Below, piece by piece: positions 18,188 to 26,440 of a stretch of 64,000 nucleotides of DNA. Under the pieces are notes generated by a model. That model saw only the letters and a program-made list of their open reading frames with translations, made no database searches and was not told where the DNA came from. The first letter of the stretch is position 1; each line of letters opens with the position of its first letter. The position numbers were made by a program, and so were the translations under genes. The DNA is from Comamonadaceae bacterium (lineage in GTDB: Bacteria > Pseudomonadota > Gammaproteobacteria > Burkholderiales > Burkholderiaceae_C): NCBI GenBank assembly GCA_027488255.1, contig JAIYBZ010000001.1, positions 124,001 through 188,000 of the forward strand. Reading direction: 5' to 3'.

Positions 18188-18228
18188 GATTTTCTCATGA
18201 GTTGGTCCTACGACAGGCGCTGGCCGTC

Positions 18229-18759
18229 TTAAAACTGGCGGCCGTAGGAAAACATCAAGGCGGCATTTCCCAAAATTTTGAGCTGCACCGAATCATGGGG
18301 GCTCAGTTTGTAGCCCACAGCGGGAATGATGGCCGGATTGAAACCTTTGTAATTCAAAGGCACCTTGTTTTCATAAGGGGCGACATAGCCGTACATCAGG
18401 CCGGCCGTGACCTTGGCAAACAATTGCGGCACACCCAAGAGGTTGTTGTACTGTTGACCGGCGTAGACATACACCGAGGGCTGGCCAAACGAGTTGCTGA
18501 AAAAACTGACGCCACACAGACGATCACCGGGCAATTGCTCCTCCACGGCCACCAAGACCACGTGCTTGTGTTCGGGGTTGTTGCTGAAGTGGTAGGTGTA
18601 AGGAGAAAACATGAACTCCCCACGGTGCGAAGGCGCCGGTGCATTTTTCACGGCCAAGCCATTGGGGCAGTACCGGGCTGGGCCTTCAGATTGAGCGAAG
18701 GCAGCAGCGGCGCACAAAGACAAAGTCGCAGCAAGACCGAGTGGGCGAAAGAGGCGCAT
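18229..18759 (-). CDS. Secreted barrel-like protein, function unknown
   Basis: Protein of 176 residues with a clear signal peptide (MRLFRPLGLAATLSLCAAAAFAQ, cleavage after AFA). The mature part alternates polar and aromatic residues (FMFSPYTYHFSNNPEHKHVV, GVSFFSNSFGQPSVYVYAG, LFAKVTAGLMYGY, LNYKGFNPAIIPAVGY, MFSYGRQF) and ends in phenylalanine, the usual terminus of outer-membrane beta-barrels. Similar comamonad proteins are sometimes named after a glycerol-3-phosphate transporter, which I do not believe the sequence supports. A lipid-modifying or small porin-like role is possible but unproven. The hydrolase gene lies 42 bases upstream on the same strand. Confidence 0.65.
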   Translation of the reverse strand: MRLFRPLGLAATLSLCAAAAFAQSEGPARYCPNGLAVKNAPAPSHRGEFMFSPYTYHFSNNPEHKHVVLVAVEEQLPGDRLCGVSFFSNSFGQPSVYVYAGQQYNNLLGVPQLFAKVTAGLMYGYVAPYENKVPLNYKGFNPAIIPAVGYKLSPHDSVQLKILGNAALMFSYGRQF

Positions 18760-18801
18760 AGGGGTTGGGGAAAGCGTTGAATTGGCTGGGATTCTAAAGC
18801 C

Positions 18802-19731
18802 TCAAGCGGCGGTGAATTCTTCGATCAGCGCGGCCAACTCTTGGGGCTGATCGTGGTGCAGCATGTGTCCCGCATCTTGAATCACGGCGAGGGTCAGGCT
18901 GGGCACACTTCTCAAGCGCTCATGAAATTCTTCGAGCGTGTAGCGCCCTTTCCACCATTGCCCCAAAGAGTCGTCGGAGGCTTCGACAGCCAGCACGGGT
19001 GCCGTGATGCGGCTGTACATCGCCAAGGCTTCTTCCACATGGAACAAATAGGGGTTGACCACTTTGTGCGCGGAGTCGCCCAAAATTTGCCACTGGCCAT
19101 CGGCCCCAGGCTTTGCCCAATGCTGGGCCAACCAATCGGCTTTGTCTTGTCCCAAGCGCCGGTTGGTTTTCATGAGGCGAGAGGCCACGCCTGCGGCATC
19201 GGCATAGGGTTTCAGGTTGTTTTCGCCTTGACGCTGTGCTTTGAGCTCGTCCAACCATTGGCTCATGCGGCCAGGCGCTTGGGCCGGGCGTGAGGTTGGT
19301 AAGCCAAAGCCTTCTAAATTGACCAGTCGGCGAATGCGCTCTGGCCGAGCACCGGCATACATCATCACCACATTGCCCCCCATGCTGTGGCCCACCAAGT
19401 CGATGGCTTGGCCGGGGGAAATCGCGTCCAGCAAAGCGTCCATGTCGGCCAAATAGTCGGGGAACCAATAGCTGTCGGTGGCGGGCGCTTCGGTCAAGCC
19501 GTAGCCGCGCCAATCCATGGCGATGATCGGGCGCTTTTGCACATAGGCTTCGCTGAAGGCATCCACCATGAATTGCCAAGAGGCGGCGACATCCATCCAG
19601 CCGTGGGCCAGCACCAATGGGGCGGCGCCTGTTGCAGAATTTCCCCACTGACGCACGTGGTAACGGCATCCGCGCAGGGGCACCCAAAAGCTGTGAGATT
19701 CGCGTTGAACTTGGTACATACTTTCGATCAT
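18802..19731 (-). CDS. Alpha/beta hydrolase
   Basis: Alpha/beta-hydrolase of about 309 residues, probably a cytoplasmic esterase or thioesterase-like enzyme. It shows LVLAHGWMDVAASWQFM (oxyanion region), AMDWRGYGLTE, the nucleophile elbow LVGHSMGGNVVMMYAG with serine, the acid in AVEASDDSLG and the catalytic histidine in DAGHMLHHDQP. The start may be ATG 19731 (MIESMYQVQ) or ATG 19719 (MYQVQ). Only 13 to 25 bases separate it from the divergent acyl-CoA synthetase start, so its promoter must overlap that gene. Substrate unknown. Confidence 0.85.
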   Translation of the reverse strand: MIESMYQVQRESHSFWVPLRGCRYHVRQWGNSATGAAPLVLAHGWMDVAASWQFMVDAFSEAYVQKRPIIAMDWRGYGLTEAPATDSYWFPDYLADMDALLDAISPGQAIDLVGHSMGGNVVMMYAGARPERIRRLVNLEGFGLPTSRPAQAPGRMSQWLDELKAQRQGENNLKPYADAAGVASRLMKTNRRLGQDKADWLAQHWAKPGADGQWQILGDSAHKVVNPYLFHVEEALAMYSRITAPVLAVEASDDSLGQWWKGRYTLEEFHERLRSVPSLTLAVIQDAGHMLHHDQPQELAALIEEFTAA

Positions 19732-19744
19732 AAGGAGACAAAAC

Positions 19745-21520
19745 ATGAGCGTCAGTCGCCATCAGGACCGCAGCACCCGCGTCAACCCTGACCGCTACAA
19801 CGCCCTGCACCAGGGCTTTGGCTGGAAAGTGCCGCAGCACTTCAACATGGCCGAGGCCTGCTGTGGGCAATGGGCCGCCCAAACCCGCACGGCCCAGCGC
19901 ACCGCGGTGCAGGAGCATGTGGCGGGGCAAGGCTTGGGCCGCAGCTGGACGTTTGCCCAACTGCAAGGCGATGCCAACCGCTTGAGCCGGGTTTTAAAGG
20001 CACGCGGGGTGCAGCCCGGAGATCGGGTGGCGATCGTGATGCCCCAGCGCTTTGAAACCGCGGTGGCCTACATGGCGGTGTTGCAAATGGGCGCCGTGGC
20101 CATGCCCTTGTCCATGCTGTTTGGCCCTGATGCGTTGTCGTTTCGCCTGCAAGACAGCCAGACGCGTGTCGCGGTGTGTGACGAGTCCACTGTGCAAGCC
20201 TTGCTCGTAGCCAAGAAAGAATGTCCCGAATTGCAAACCTTGATAGGGGTGGGCGCAGCAGGCACGCAGGCGGATCTGGCTTATGAGTCCGCCATGGCCC
20301 AGAGCACCGCCACCTTCTCGCGGGTGAAGACCTTGGCCGAAGACCCTGCGGTGTTGATTTACACCAGCGGCACCACGGGCAATCCCAAGGGGGCCTTGAT
20401 TCCCCACCGTGCCCTCATCGGCAATCTCACGGGTTTTGTGTGCAGCCAGAACTGGTTTGGCTTTGATCCCGACCGACCTGAGCGGGTGTCGAAAGCGGTG
20501 TTTTGGTCACCCGCCGATTGGGCTTGGACAGGGGGCTTGATGGACGCATTGCTGCCCAGCCTTTATTTTGGTCGCCCCATCGTGGCCTTCAACGGTCGAT
20601 TTGACCCAGAGACCGCATTTGAGATTTTGCAAGCGCACCAAGTGACGCACACCTTTTTGTTCCCCACGGCGCTGAAGGCCATGATGAAGGCGGTGCCGGT
20701 GGTGCACGGGCGCTACCGCCTGCAGCTGCAAGCCATGATGAGTGCCGGCGAAGCGGTGGGGGACGCGGTGTTTGACTATTGCCAACAACAGTTGGGCGTC
20801 ACCGTCAATGAGATGTTTGGTCAAACCGAAATCAACTACGTGGTGGGCAATTGCGCCCGCTTGTGGCCGGCAAAACCCGGCAGCATGGGCAAAGGCTATC
20901 CGGGCCATCAGGTCGGCGTGATCGATGAGGCCGGCCGCTTGTGCCCCCCTGGTGTGGCCGGCGAAGTGGCGGTCAACCGGTTTGATGTGCATGGCCATCC
21001 CGATCCGGTGTTTTTTTTGGGGTACTGGCGCAACGACAAAGCCACACACAACAAATACACCGGCGATTGGTGCCGCACCGGCGACATGGCGGTGGCTGAC
21101 GAAGACGGCTACCTCTGGTACCAAGGGCGCACCGACGACATGTTCAAGTCGGCCGGCTACCGCATTGGCCCCGGTGAAATTGAAAACTGTTTGGTCAAGC
21201 ACCCCGCAGTGGCCAATGCGGCGGTGGTGCCCAAGCCCGACAAAGACCGCGGTGCCTTGGTCAAAGCCTATGTGGTTTTGTCGCCGCTGTGGTTGGGACG
21301 CAGGCCAAAAGGGGCCGGGCAGGCGGCGTTTGACGATGACGTGCGTCAGAGCTTGCAAGCGCATGTGCGGGGCTTGTTGGCGCCTTATGAATACCCCAAA
21401 GAAATCGAGTTCATCGACCAACTGCCCATGACCACCACGGGCAAAGTGCAACGCCGTGTGTTGCGTTTGCAAGAGGAGGCGCGAGTCACCCCAGTGCCAG
21501 GGATCGGGCTTGAGCCATGA
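19745..21520 (+). CDS. Acyl-CoA synthetase (AMP-forming, medium-chain ACSM-like)
   Basis: Activates a carboxylic acid to its CoA thioester through an acyl-adenylate; 591 residues. The adenylation motifs are YTSGTTGNPKGALIPH (P-loop), MFGQTE, TGDMAVADEDGYLWYQGRTDD and the C-terminal catalytic lysine in MTTTGKVQRRVLR. The segment VFWSPADWAWTGGLMDALLP is typical of the acetyl/medium-chain acyl-CoA synthetase group. An AGGAG lies seven bases before the ATG at 19745. tas follows on the same strand after about 105 bases. Chain-length preference cannot be set from sequence. Confidence 0.9.
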   Translation: MSVSRHQDRSTRVNPDRYNALHQGFGWKVPQHFNMAEACCGQWAAQTRTAQRTAVQEHVAGQGLGRSWTFAQLQGDANRLSRVLKARGVQPGDRVAIVMPQRFETAVAYMAVLQMGAVAMPLSMLFGPDALSFRLQDSQTRVAVCDESTVQALLVAKKECPELQTLIGVGAAGTQADLAYESAMAQSTATFSRVKTLAEDPAVLIYTSGTTGNPKGALIPHRALIGNLTGFVCSQNWFGFDPDRPERVSKAVFWSPADWAWTGGLMDALLPSLYFGRPIVAFNGRFDPETAFEILQAHQVTHTFLFPTALKAMMKAVPVVHGRYRLQLQAMMSAGEAVGDAVFDYCQQQLGVTVNEMFGQTEINYVVGNCARLWPAKPGSMGKGYPGHQVGVIDEAGRLCPPGVAGEVAVNRFDVHGHPDPVFFLGYWRNDKATHNKYTGDWCRTGDMAVADEDGYLWYQGRTDDMFKSAGYRIGPGEIENCLVKHPAVANAAVVPKPDKDRGALVKAYVVLSPLWLGRRPKGAGQAAFDDDVRQSLQAHVRGLLAPYEYPKEIEFIDQLPMTTTGKVQRRVLRLQEEARVTPVPGIGLEP

Positions 21521-21625
21521 CAAAATAAGACGGCGGCGCTGGCAGACCCTTGAACCGATGCATCTAGGTGAGAAAGGTTTTCAAGCCCCCGTCCTCCCTT
21601 GCTGAAGTTCACCACAGGAAACCCC

Positions 21626-22687
21626 ATGAAACTCGTTCAACTCGGTCAATCTGACTTGCATGTAACCCCGGTCTGTTTGGGCACCATGACATTTGGTGAG
21701 CAAGTCAATGAAGCCGACTCCCACGCCATCTTGGACCGATCGCTCGAGGCGGGCATCAACTTCATTGACACCGCAGAGATGTATGCCGTGCCTGCCACAG
21801 AGGCCACATGTGGCTTTACCGAAACCTATATTGGCAACTGGTTCGCCAAGCACCCCGGCGTGCGTCAAAAAATGGTGCTGGCCACCAAAGTGGCCGGTCC
21901 TTCTCGCGGCATGCCCTGGATTCGCGATGGCTCGGGCATGACCGGCCAAGACATCTTGAGCGCATGCGAAGGCAGTTTGCGTCGGCTGAAAACCGATGTG
22001 ATCGACCTGTATCAAATCCACTGGCCCGAGCGCCATGTGCCCGCCTTTGGCATGGTTTATTTTGATCCCGCCAAAGACAAATCACTCACCCCGATTCGTG
22101 AGCAACTGGAGGCCTTGGCCAAGTTGGTGAAGGCCGGCAAGGTGCGTTACATCGGCTTGTCCAACGAAACACCTTATGGGGTGCACGAGTTTGTTCGCCT
22201 GGCTGAGCAACATGGCTTGCCCCGAGTGGCCACCGTGCAAAACCCCTATTGCTTGGTGAACCGCACCTACGACAACGGCTTGGACGAAACTTGCCACCGT
22301 TTGCAGGTCTCGATGTTGGCTTATTCGCCCTTGGGCTTTGGTCTGTTGACTGGCAAATACGACCAGGTCGATTTGACGGGCCCGCTGATCCCCGATGGCG
22401 GTCGCATTGCGCGTTATGACTCGATGCGCAAACAGCGTTGGGGCCGACCTGAAGCCTTGGTGGCGGCCCGCCGCTACAACCAATTGGCACGTGACCACGG
22501 CATGACCCCGACCCAAATGGCGCTGGCATTTTGCTACCACCGCTGGAGTGTGGCCAGCACCATCATTGGGGTCACCTCGGTGGCGCAGTTGAACGAAGAT
22601 TTGGCCGCATGGGCCACCGAATTGAGCCCCGATGTGCTCAAGGCCATCGACGCCATCCGTTGGGAAATGCGCGACCCAGCACTGTGA
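21626..22687 (+). CDS. tas: NADP(H)-dependent aldo/keto reductase, Tas type
   Basis: TIM-barrel oxidoreductase of 353 residues similar to E. coli Tas. The catalytic tetrad is visible: D and Y in FIDTAEMYAVP, K in VLATKVAGPSRGMPW, H in DLYQIHWPERHVPAFG. The signature WIRDGSGMTGQDI and the ending SWASTIIG-like VASTIIGVTSVAQLNEDL also match Tas. The frame is open upstream, but the ATG at 21626 with AGGAA before it gives the family start MKLVQLGQSDLHV. ybaK begins nine bases after the stop, so the two are likely cotranscribed. The natural substrate of Tas is not established. Confidence 0.9.
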   Translation: MKLVQLGQSDLHVTPVCLGTMTFGEQVNEADSHAILDRSLEAGINFIDTAEMYAVPATEATCGFTETYIGNWFAKHPGVRQKMVLATKVAGPSRGMPWIRDGSGMTGQDILSACEGSLRRLKTDVIDLYQIHWPERHVPAFGMVYFDPAKDKSLTPIREQLEALAKLVKAGKVRYIGLSNETPYGVHEFVRLAEQHGLPRVATVQNPYCLVNRTYDNGLDETCHRLQVSMLAYSPLGFGLLTGKYDQVDLTGPLIPDGGRIARYDSMRKQRWGRPEALVAARRYNQLARDHGMTPTQMALAFCYHRWSVASTIIGVTSVAQLNEDLAAWATELSPDVLKAIDAIRWEMRDPAL

Positions 22688-22696
22688 TTTGGCGGC

Positions 22697-23188
22697 ATGG
22701 CCAAGAAAGACAAAGTCAGCGAAACCCCGGCCACGGCGCTCCTGCGCGCGCACGGGGTGGACTTCACAGAGCACAGCTACGAGTATCTTGAGCACGGCGG
22801 TGCGCAGCACAGCGCCCAAGTGCTTGGCATGGACCCCTTCAGCGTGGTCAAAACCTTGATCATGCAAGACCAAGACGCCCAGCCCTTGGTGGTCTTGATG
22901 CATGGCAACCGCAAAGTGTCGACCAAAAATTTGGCCCGGCAATTGGGATTAAAAGCCATTGAGCCTTGTGCGCCCGAGGTGGCCAATCGGCACAGTGGGT
23001 ATTGGGTGGGCGGCACATCGCCTTTTGCCACTCGGCGTGCCATGCCGGTTTACATCGAAGAAAGCATCTTGGCCTTGCCGCGCATTTGCATCAATGGTGG
23101 CCGTCGTGGCTATTTGGTGGGCCTCGACCCTCAAGTGTGTGTGCGTCTGTTGAATGCAAAAGCGGTGAACTGCGCACTGGCAGAATAA
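22697..23188 (+). CDS. ybaK: Cys-tRNA(Pro)/Cys-tRNA(Cys) deacylase YbaK
   Basis: Trans-editing factor that hydrolyses Cys mischarged on tRNA(Pro). The 163-residue product has the YbaK/EbsC fold markers: ATALLRAHGVDFTEHSYEY, GAQHSAQVLGMDPFSVVKTL with the catalytic lysine, and YWVGGTSPFATRRAMPVYIE with the GTSPFG-like loop. It ends with ICINGGRRGYLVGLDP. Tightly spaced after tas (nine bases) and followed by plsY after 30 bases, probably one transcript. Confidence 0.93.
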   Translation: MAKKDKVSETPATALLRAHGVDFTEHSYEYLEHGGAQHSAQVLGMDPFSVVKTLIMQDQDAQPLVVLMHGNRKVSTKNLARQLGLKAIEPCAPEVANRHSGYWVGGTSPFATRRAMPVYIEESILALPRICINGGRRGYLVGLDPQVCVRLLNAKAVNCALAE

Positions 23189-23218
23189 CTACCGTTCGAT
23201 CAACGCGGAAAAATAAAA

Positions 23219-23851
23219 ATGATGGATTTCCTGTTGCCAGCACTTGCCGTGCTGGTCAGTTATTTGATGGGTTCGCTCAGTTTTGCCGTGATCATCAGCC
23301 GATGGATGGGCCTGAGTGATCCCCGCAGCTACGGCAGCAAAAATCCCGGTGCCACCAATGTGTTGCGCTCCGGCAGCAAAAAGGCCGCTATTTTGACTTT
23401 GCTGCTCGATGCGGTGAAGGGTTGGGTGCCGGTGGCGTTGGTGTTGGCCTTTGGTGCGCCTTACGGCTTGGGTGTCGGGGTGGCCGCCTTGTGTGGCTTG
23501 GCCGCTTTTCTGGGCCATTTGTTCCCGGTGTTTTTTGGTTTTGTCGGGGGCAAAGGCGTCGCCACGGCGGTGGGTGTGTTGATGGGCGTGAATGGGGGCT
23601 TGGCCTTGGCCACGGTGTTGAGCTTTGCCATCGTGGTGTATTTCAGCCGCTACGTGTCATTGGCCTCGATCGTGGCAGCCGTTTTTGCGCCGGTGTTTTA
23701 TCTGTTTGGCGACGGGGTTGCTTGGGATGCAAATGGCACCGAAGTGTTCAGCCTGGCGGTGATGGCCATCTTGCTGGTGTGGCGGCACCGCGAGAACATC
23801 AACCGATTGATCGCGGGCACCGAGTCTCAATTGGGGCAGAAAAAAGCATGA
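23219..23851 (+). CDS. plsY: Glycerol-3-phosphate acyltransferase PlsY
   Basis: Inner-membrane enzyme that transfers the acyl group from acyl-phosphate to glycerol-3-phosphate, the first step of phospholipid synthesis. The 210 residues show five hydrophobic helices and the three PlsY motifs: SYLMGSLSFAVIISR, SKNPGATNVLRSG and FVGGKGVATAVGV, with the glycine-rich phosphate loop GGKGVAT. Two ATGs stand in tandem at the start. Its TGA overlaps the start of the RidA-family gene (ATGA). Confidence 0.95.
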   Translation: MMDFLLPALAVLVSYLMGSLSFAVIISRWMGLSDPRSYGSKNPGATNVLRSGSKKAAILTLLLDAVKGWVPVALVLAFGAPYGLGVGVAALCGLAAFLGHLFPVFFGFVGGKGVATAVGVLMGVNGGLALATVLSFAIVVYFSRYVSLASIVAAVFAPVFYLFGDGVAWDANGTEVFSLAVMAILLVWRHRENINRLIAGTESQLGQKKA

Positions 23852-24207
23852 GCCAAGATTTGCAAAGGTTGCACGTGGCCGCAAGGTACAGCGAGGCGGC
23901 TGTTTTCAACGGCGTGGTCTATCTGGCTGGCATGGTGCCCGAGTGCGAGGCCACCGACATCCGCAGCCAAACTGCCGATGTGCTGCGCCAAGTTGAGCTG
24001 CGTTTGGCCGAAGCCGGCAGTGACAAAACCCGCATCTTGCGCACGCAGATTTATCTGAAAGACATCGCTGACATTTCGGCCATGAATGAAGTCTGGGACG
24101 CTTGGGTGGTGACCGGCAGCGCCCCGCCCAGAGCCACCGTTGAGGCCGCACTGGCTGACCCAACTTACCGCATAGAAATAGTGGTCACTGCGGCGCAAAA
24201 GCGCTGA
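23848..24207 (+). CDS. RidA-family protein (YjgF/YER057c/UK114)
   Basis: 119-residue member of the Rid family; archetypal RidA deaminates reactive enamines/imines made by PLP enzymes. The pattern VFNGVVYLAGMVP, DVLRQVELRLAEAGSDKTRILRTQIYLKDI, MNEVWDAWV and PPRATVEAALADPTYRIEI fits the family, and the arginine of PPRATV stands where the catalytic arginine of RidA lies. It belongs to one of the Rid subgroups other than RidA itself, so activity may differ. The frame is open far upstream inside plsY, but the ATG at 23848 overlapping the plsY stop is the family start. A strong terminator follows. Confidence 0.88.
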   Translation: MSQDLQRLHVAARYSEAAVFNGVVYLAGMVPECEATDIRSQTADVLRQVELRLAEAGSDKTRILRTQIYLKDIADISAMNEVWDAWVVTGSAPPRATVEAALADPTYRIEIVVTAAQKR

Positions 24208-24220
24208 ACAGCAGCGCAAC

Positions 24221-24248
24221 AAAAAGGGCCTCCGAAGAGGCCCTTTTT
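24221..24248 (+). terminator. Intrinsic terminator after the RidA-family gene
   Basis: AAAAAGGGCCTC (24221-24232), a CGAA loop, then GAGGCCCTTTTT (24237-24248): a perfect 12-bp stem with T-run, 14 bases after the stop of the RidA-family gene. The symmetrical A/T runs would also stop readthrough from the convergent thiolase gene. Confidence 0.9.
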
Positions 24249-24263
24249 CGTTTGAATTTTTTC

Positions 24264-24319
24264 GATTTAGGTATTTCGATTCAGGTATTTCGATTCAGGT
24301 GTTTCGATTCAGGCGTTTC
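24264..24319. repeat. Four tandem 14-bp repeats
   Basis: Four consecutive units close to GATTCAGGTATTTC occupy the gap between the RidA terminator and the thiolase stop: unit 1 has T for C at position 5, unit 3 has G at position 10, unit 4 has CG at 9-10. They do not form an ORF. The tract looks like a minisatellite formed by slippage and could vary in copy number between strains. Confidence 0.85.
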
Positions 24320-24345
24320 GTCCCAAACCTTTTTGGGTCCCTGGA

Positions 24346-25530
24346 TTACATCCGTTCAAAGATGGCGGCAATGCCTTGACCGCCGCCAATGCACATGGTC
24401 ACCAAGGCATAGCGACCCTGCACGCGTTGCAACTCGTGCAAGGCTTTCGCGGTGATCAAGGCGCCGGTGGCACCGATCGGGTGACCCAGTGAAATGCCCG
24501 AGCCATTGGGGTTGACCTTGGCCGGGTCCAAGCCCAGCTCACGGGTCACGGCGCAGGCTTGGGCCGCAAAGGCTTCGTTGGCTTCGATCACATCCAAATC
24601 GTTCACACTCAGGCCGGTCTTTTTCAGCACCGCTTGCGTCGCCGAGATGGGGCCCACCCCCATGATCTTGGGGTCGAGCCCGGTGTGTGCATAACCCACC
24701 AAACGGGCCATGGGCTTGGCGCCACGGGCCTTGGCGGTGCCCGCTTCCATGAGCACCAGGGCGGCTGCAGCATCGTTGATGCCCGAGGCATTGCCCGCGG
24801 TCACGGTGCCGTTTTCTTTCAGAAAAACCGGCTTGAGTTTGGCCATGTCTTCGATCTTGCAACCGGCGCGGAAGTGTTCGTCGGTGGCGTAGGCCACATC
24901 GCCTTTTTTGCTCTTCAGCATGACCGGGACAATTTGGTCTTTGAAGTAACCGGCAGCAGTGGCGCGCTCGGCGCGGTTGTGGCTTTCTACGGCCAGTGCG
25001 TCTTGCATTTCGCGGGTGATGCCGTATTTGGCCGCCACATTCTCCGCCGTCACGCCCATGTGGATGGTGTGGAAGGGGTCATGCAAGGCGCCCACCACCA
25101 TGTCGACCATCTTGGTATCGCCCATGCGTGCGCCCCAACGCGCACTCAGGCTGGCGTAGGGGCCTCGGCTCATGTTTTCGGCGCCACCACCGATGGCGAT
25201 GTCACAGTCGCCCAGCAAAATCGACTGGCTGGCATTGACGATGGCTTGCAGGCCCGAGCCGCACAAACGGTTCACGTTGAAGGCGGGTGTGCTTTCAGCG
25301 CAGCCGCCGTTGATCGCCGCCACGCGCGACAAATACATGTCTTTGGGTTCGGTGTTGACGACATGGCCAAACACCACATGGCCGACGTCTTTGCCGTCGG
25401 TGGCGGCGCGGGACAAGGCCTCGCGCACCACTTGCGCCGCCAATTCGGTGGGCGCGATGTCTTTCAGGCTGCCGCCGTAAGTACCAATGGCGGTGCGCAC
25501 ACCGCTGACCACAACAACTTCACGACTCAT
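24346..25530 (-). CDS. bktB: Acetyl-CoA acetyltransferase / beta-ketothiolase
   Basis: Thiolase of 394 residues that condenses two acyl-CoAs to a 3-ketoacyl-CoA or performs the reverse cleavage. It has the nucleophilic cysteine C90 in NRLCGSGLQAIVNASQ, the histidine loop NGSGISLGHPIGATGAL, and the second cysteine in TMCIGGGQGIAAIFE. The start MSREVVVVSGVRTAIGTYGG resembles BktB, the broad-specificity thiolase of Cupriavidus, more than PhaA; the gene name is tentative. Start is ATG 25530, 14 codons inside a longer open frame. The upstream gap carries an inverted repeat. Confidence 0.9.
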   Translation of the reverse strand: MSREVVVVSGVRTAIGTYGGSLKDIAPTELAAQVVREALSRAATDGKDVGHVVFGHVVNTEPKDMYLSRVAAINGGCAESTPAFNVNRLCGSGLQAIVNASQSILLGDCDIAIGGGAENMSRGPYASLSARWGARMGDTKMVDMVVGALHDPFHTIHMGVTAENVAAKYGITREMQDALAVESHNRAERATAAGYFKDQIVPVMLKSKKGDVAYATDEHFRAGCKIEDMAKLKPVFLKENGTVTAGNASGINDAAAALVLMEAGTAKARGAKPMARLVGYAHTGLDPKIMGVGPISATQAVLKKTGLSVNDLDVIEANEAFAAQACAVTRELGLDPAKVNPNGSGISLGHPIGATGALITAKALHELQRVQGRYALVTMCIGGGQGIAAIFERM

Positions 25531-25576
25531 GGGATGTCTCCAGAATTTAAGAATAGAAATAACAAACCGCAAACAG

Positions 25577-25607
25577 TGTCAGGCGCAATCACTACATTGA
25601 CCTGACA
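25577..25607 (-). promoter_or_regulatory. Inverted repeat upstream of the thiolase gene
   Basis: TGTCAGG and CCTGACA, 17 bases apart, lie 47 bases before the thiolase ATG in the gap after the SDR gene. The wide spacing would suit a dimeric regulator with separated half-sites, but the pattern could be chance; I do not recognise the regulator. Confidence 0.3.
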
Positions 25608-25633
25608 GCCCAGCAAGACGCCGGGCTAAGCAT

Positions 25634-26389
25634 TCAGCCCCGCACGTCGGCGATCGGCTGTTGGCCAAAATCTGGCCGGGCCAGATACGCCAAAACCTGT
25701 TGGGCCGCTTGCTGGGGGGTGCTGAGCAGGCCCTTGTCTTTGAGCTGCTTGAACCGGTCTTGGTCAGGGAACGCGTCAGGGTTTGCGCCCCGCAGTTGCA
25801 CCTGCATGTCGGTGTCAATGACTCCAGGGGCCAAAGAGCAAACGCGCGCGCCGTGCGGCTTGAGGGCTTCGTCCATCGCCAAGCAACGGGTGAAATGGTC
25901 CATGCCCGCCTTGGCCGCGCAATAGCCGGCTTGCGAAGCCATGGGATTGCGCCCCAATCCGGAAGAAATATTGAGCACTCGGCGAGGCGCATGCCAGTGC
26001 TCTGTGGCGCCCAAAAACGCAGCGCACAACTGCATGGGGGCTTCCAATCCCACCCGCAAGGCTTGCGCCAGATCGTGGGGATCGGCTTGGCTCAAAGGCC
26101 CAATGCGGGGAATCACGCCCGCGTTGTTGATCAGCGTCGCGCTGGCGTAAGCCGAAGGGTCTAAGTCATCCAGCCAATCCTTCAACTGCCGGCTGGCGCG
26201 CGGTCCATCGGCCAAGTCCAGCGTCCACTGAGTCAAGGCACAAGAGGCTTGCTGGGCGGCGGTGGTCAGTGTGTCGTTGGCCTGCCTTGAAATGCACAGC
26301 AGTTGGTGATGCGGAGCGAGCAATTGCTGCGCCATGGCCAAGCCCATGCCTCGGGAGGCGCCGGTCAAGATGTAGAGGTGTGTTGTCAT
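25634..26389 (-). CDS. Short-chain dehydrogenase/reductase, sepiapterin-reductase-like
   Basis: NADP-binding SDR of 251 residues. Cofactor motif TGASRGMGLAMA (residues 9-20), LINNAGVIP, catalytic serine in VLNISSGLGRNP, and YCAAK with the YxxxK pair are present; the segment LAPGVIDTDMQVQLRG is also standard. The pattern SGLGRNP before GYCAAKAG and a length near 250 resemble sepiapterin reductase and benzil reductase (YueD) proteins. Substrate not known. It lies upstream of the thiolase gene by about 100 bases on the same strand, and 52 bases after the triheme cytochrome gene. Confidence 0.85.
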   Translation of the reverse strand: MTTHLYILTGASRGMGLAMAQQLLAPHHQLLCISRQANDTLTTAAQQASCALTQWTLDLADGPRASRQLKDWLDDLDPSAYASATLINNAGVIPRIGPLSQADPHDLAQALRVGLEAPMQLCAAFLGATEHWHAPRRVLNISSGLGRNPMASQAGYCAAKAGMDHFTRCLAMDEALKPHGARVCSLAPGVIDTDMQVQLRGANPDAFPDQDRFKQLKDKGLLSTPQQAAQQVLAYLARPDFGQQPIADVRG

Positions 26390-26440
26390 GGCTGAAATGT
26401 GCGCGAAAAAACGGGGTCCACAGTTGCCGCAGATGACAGA

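Noticed and set aside
24264-24319. The 14-bp tandem repeats as a CRISPR array
   Set aside because: Units are contiguous without spacers and too short, and no cas gene is near.
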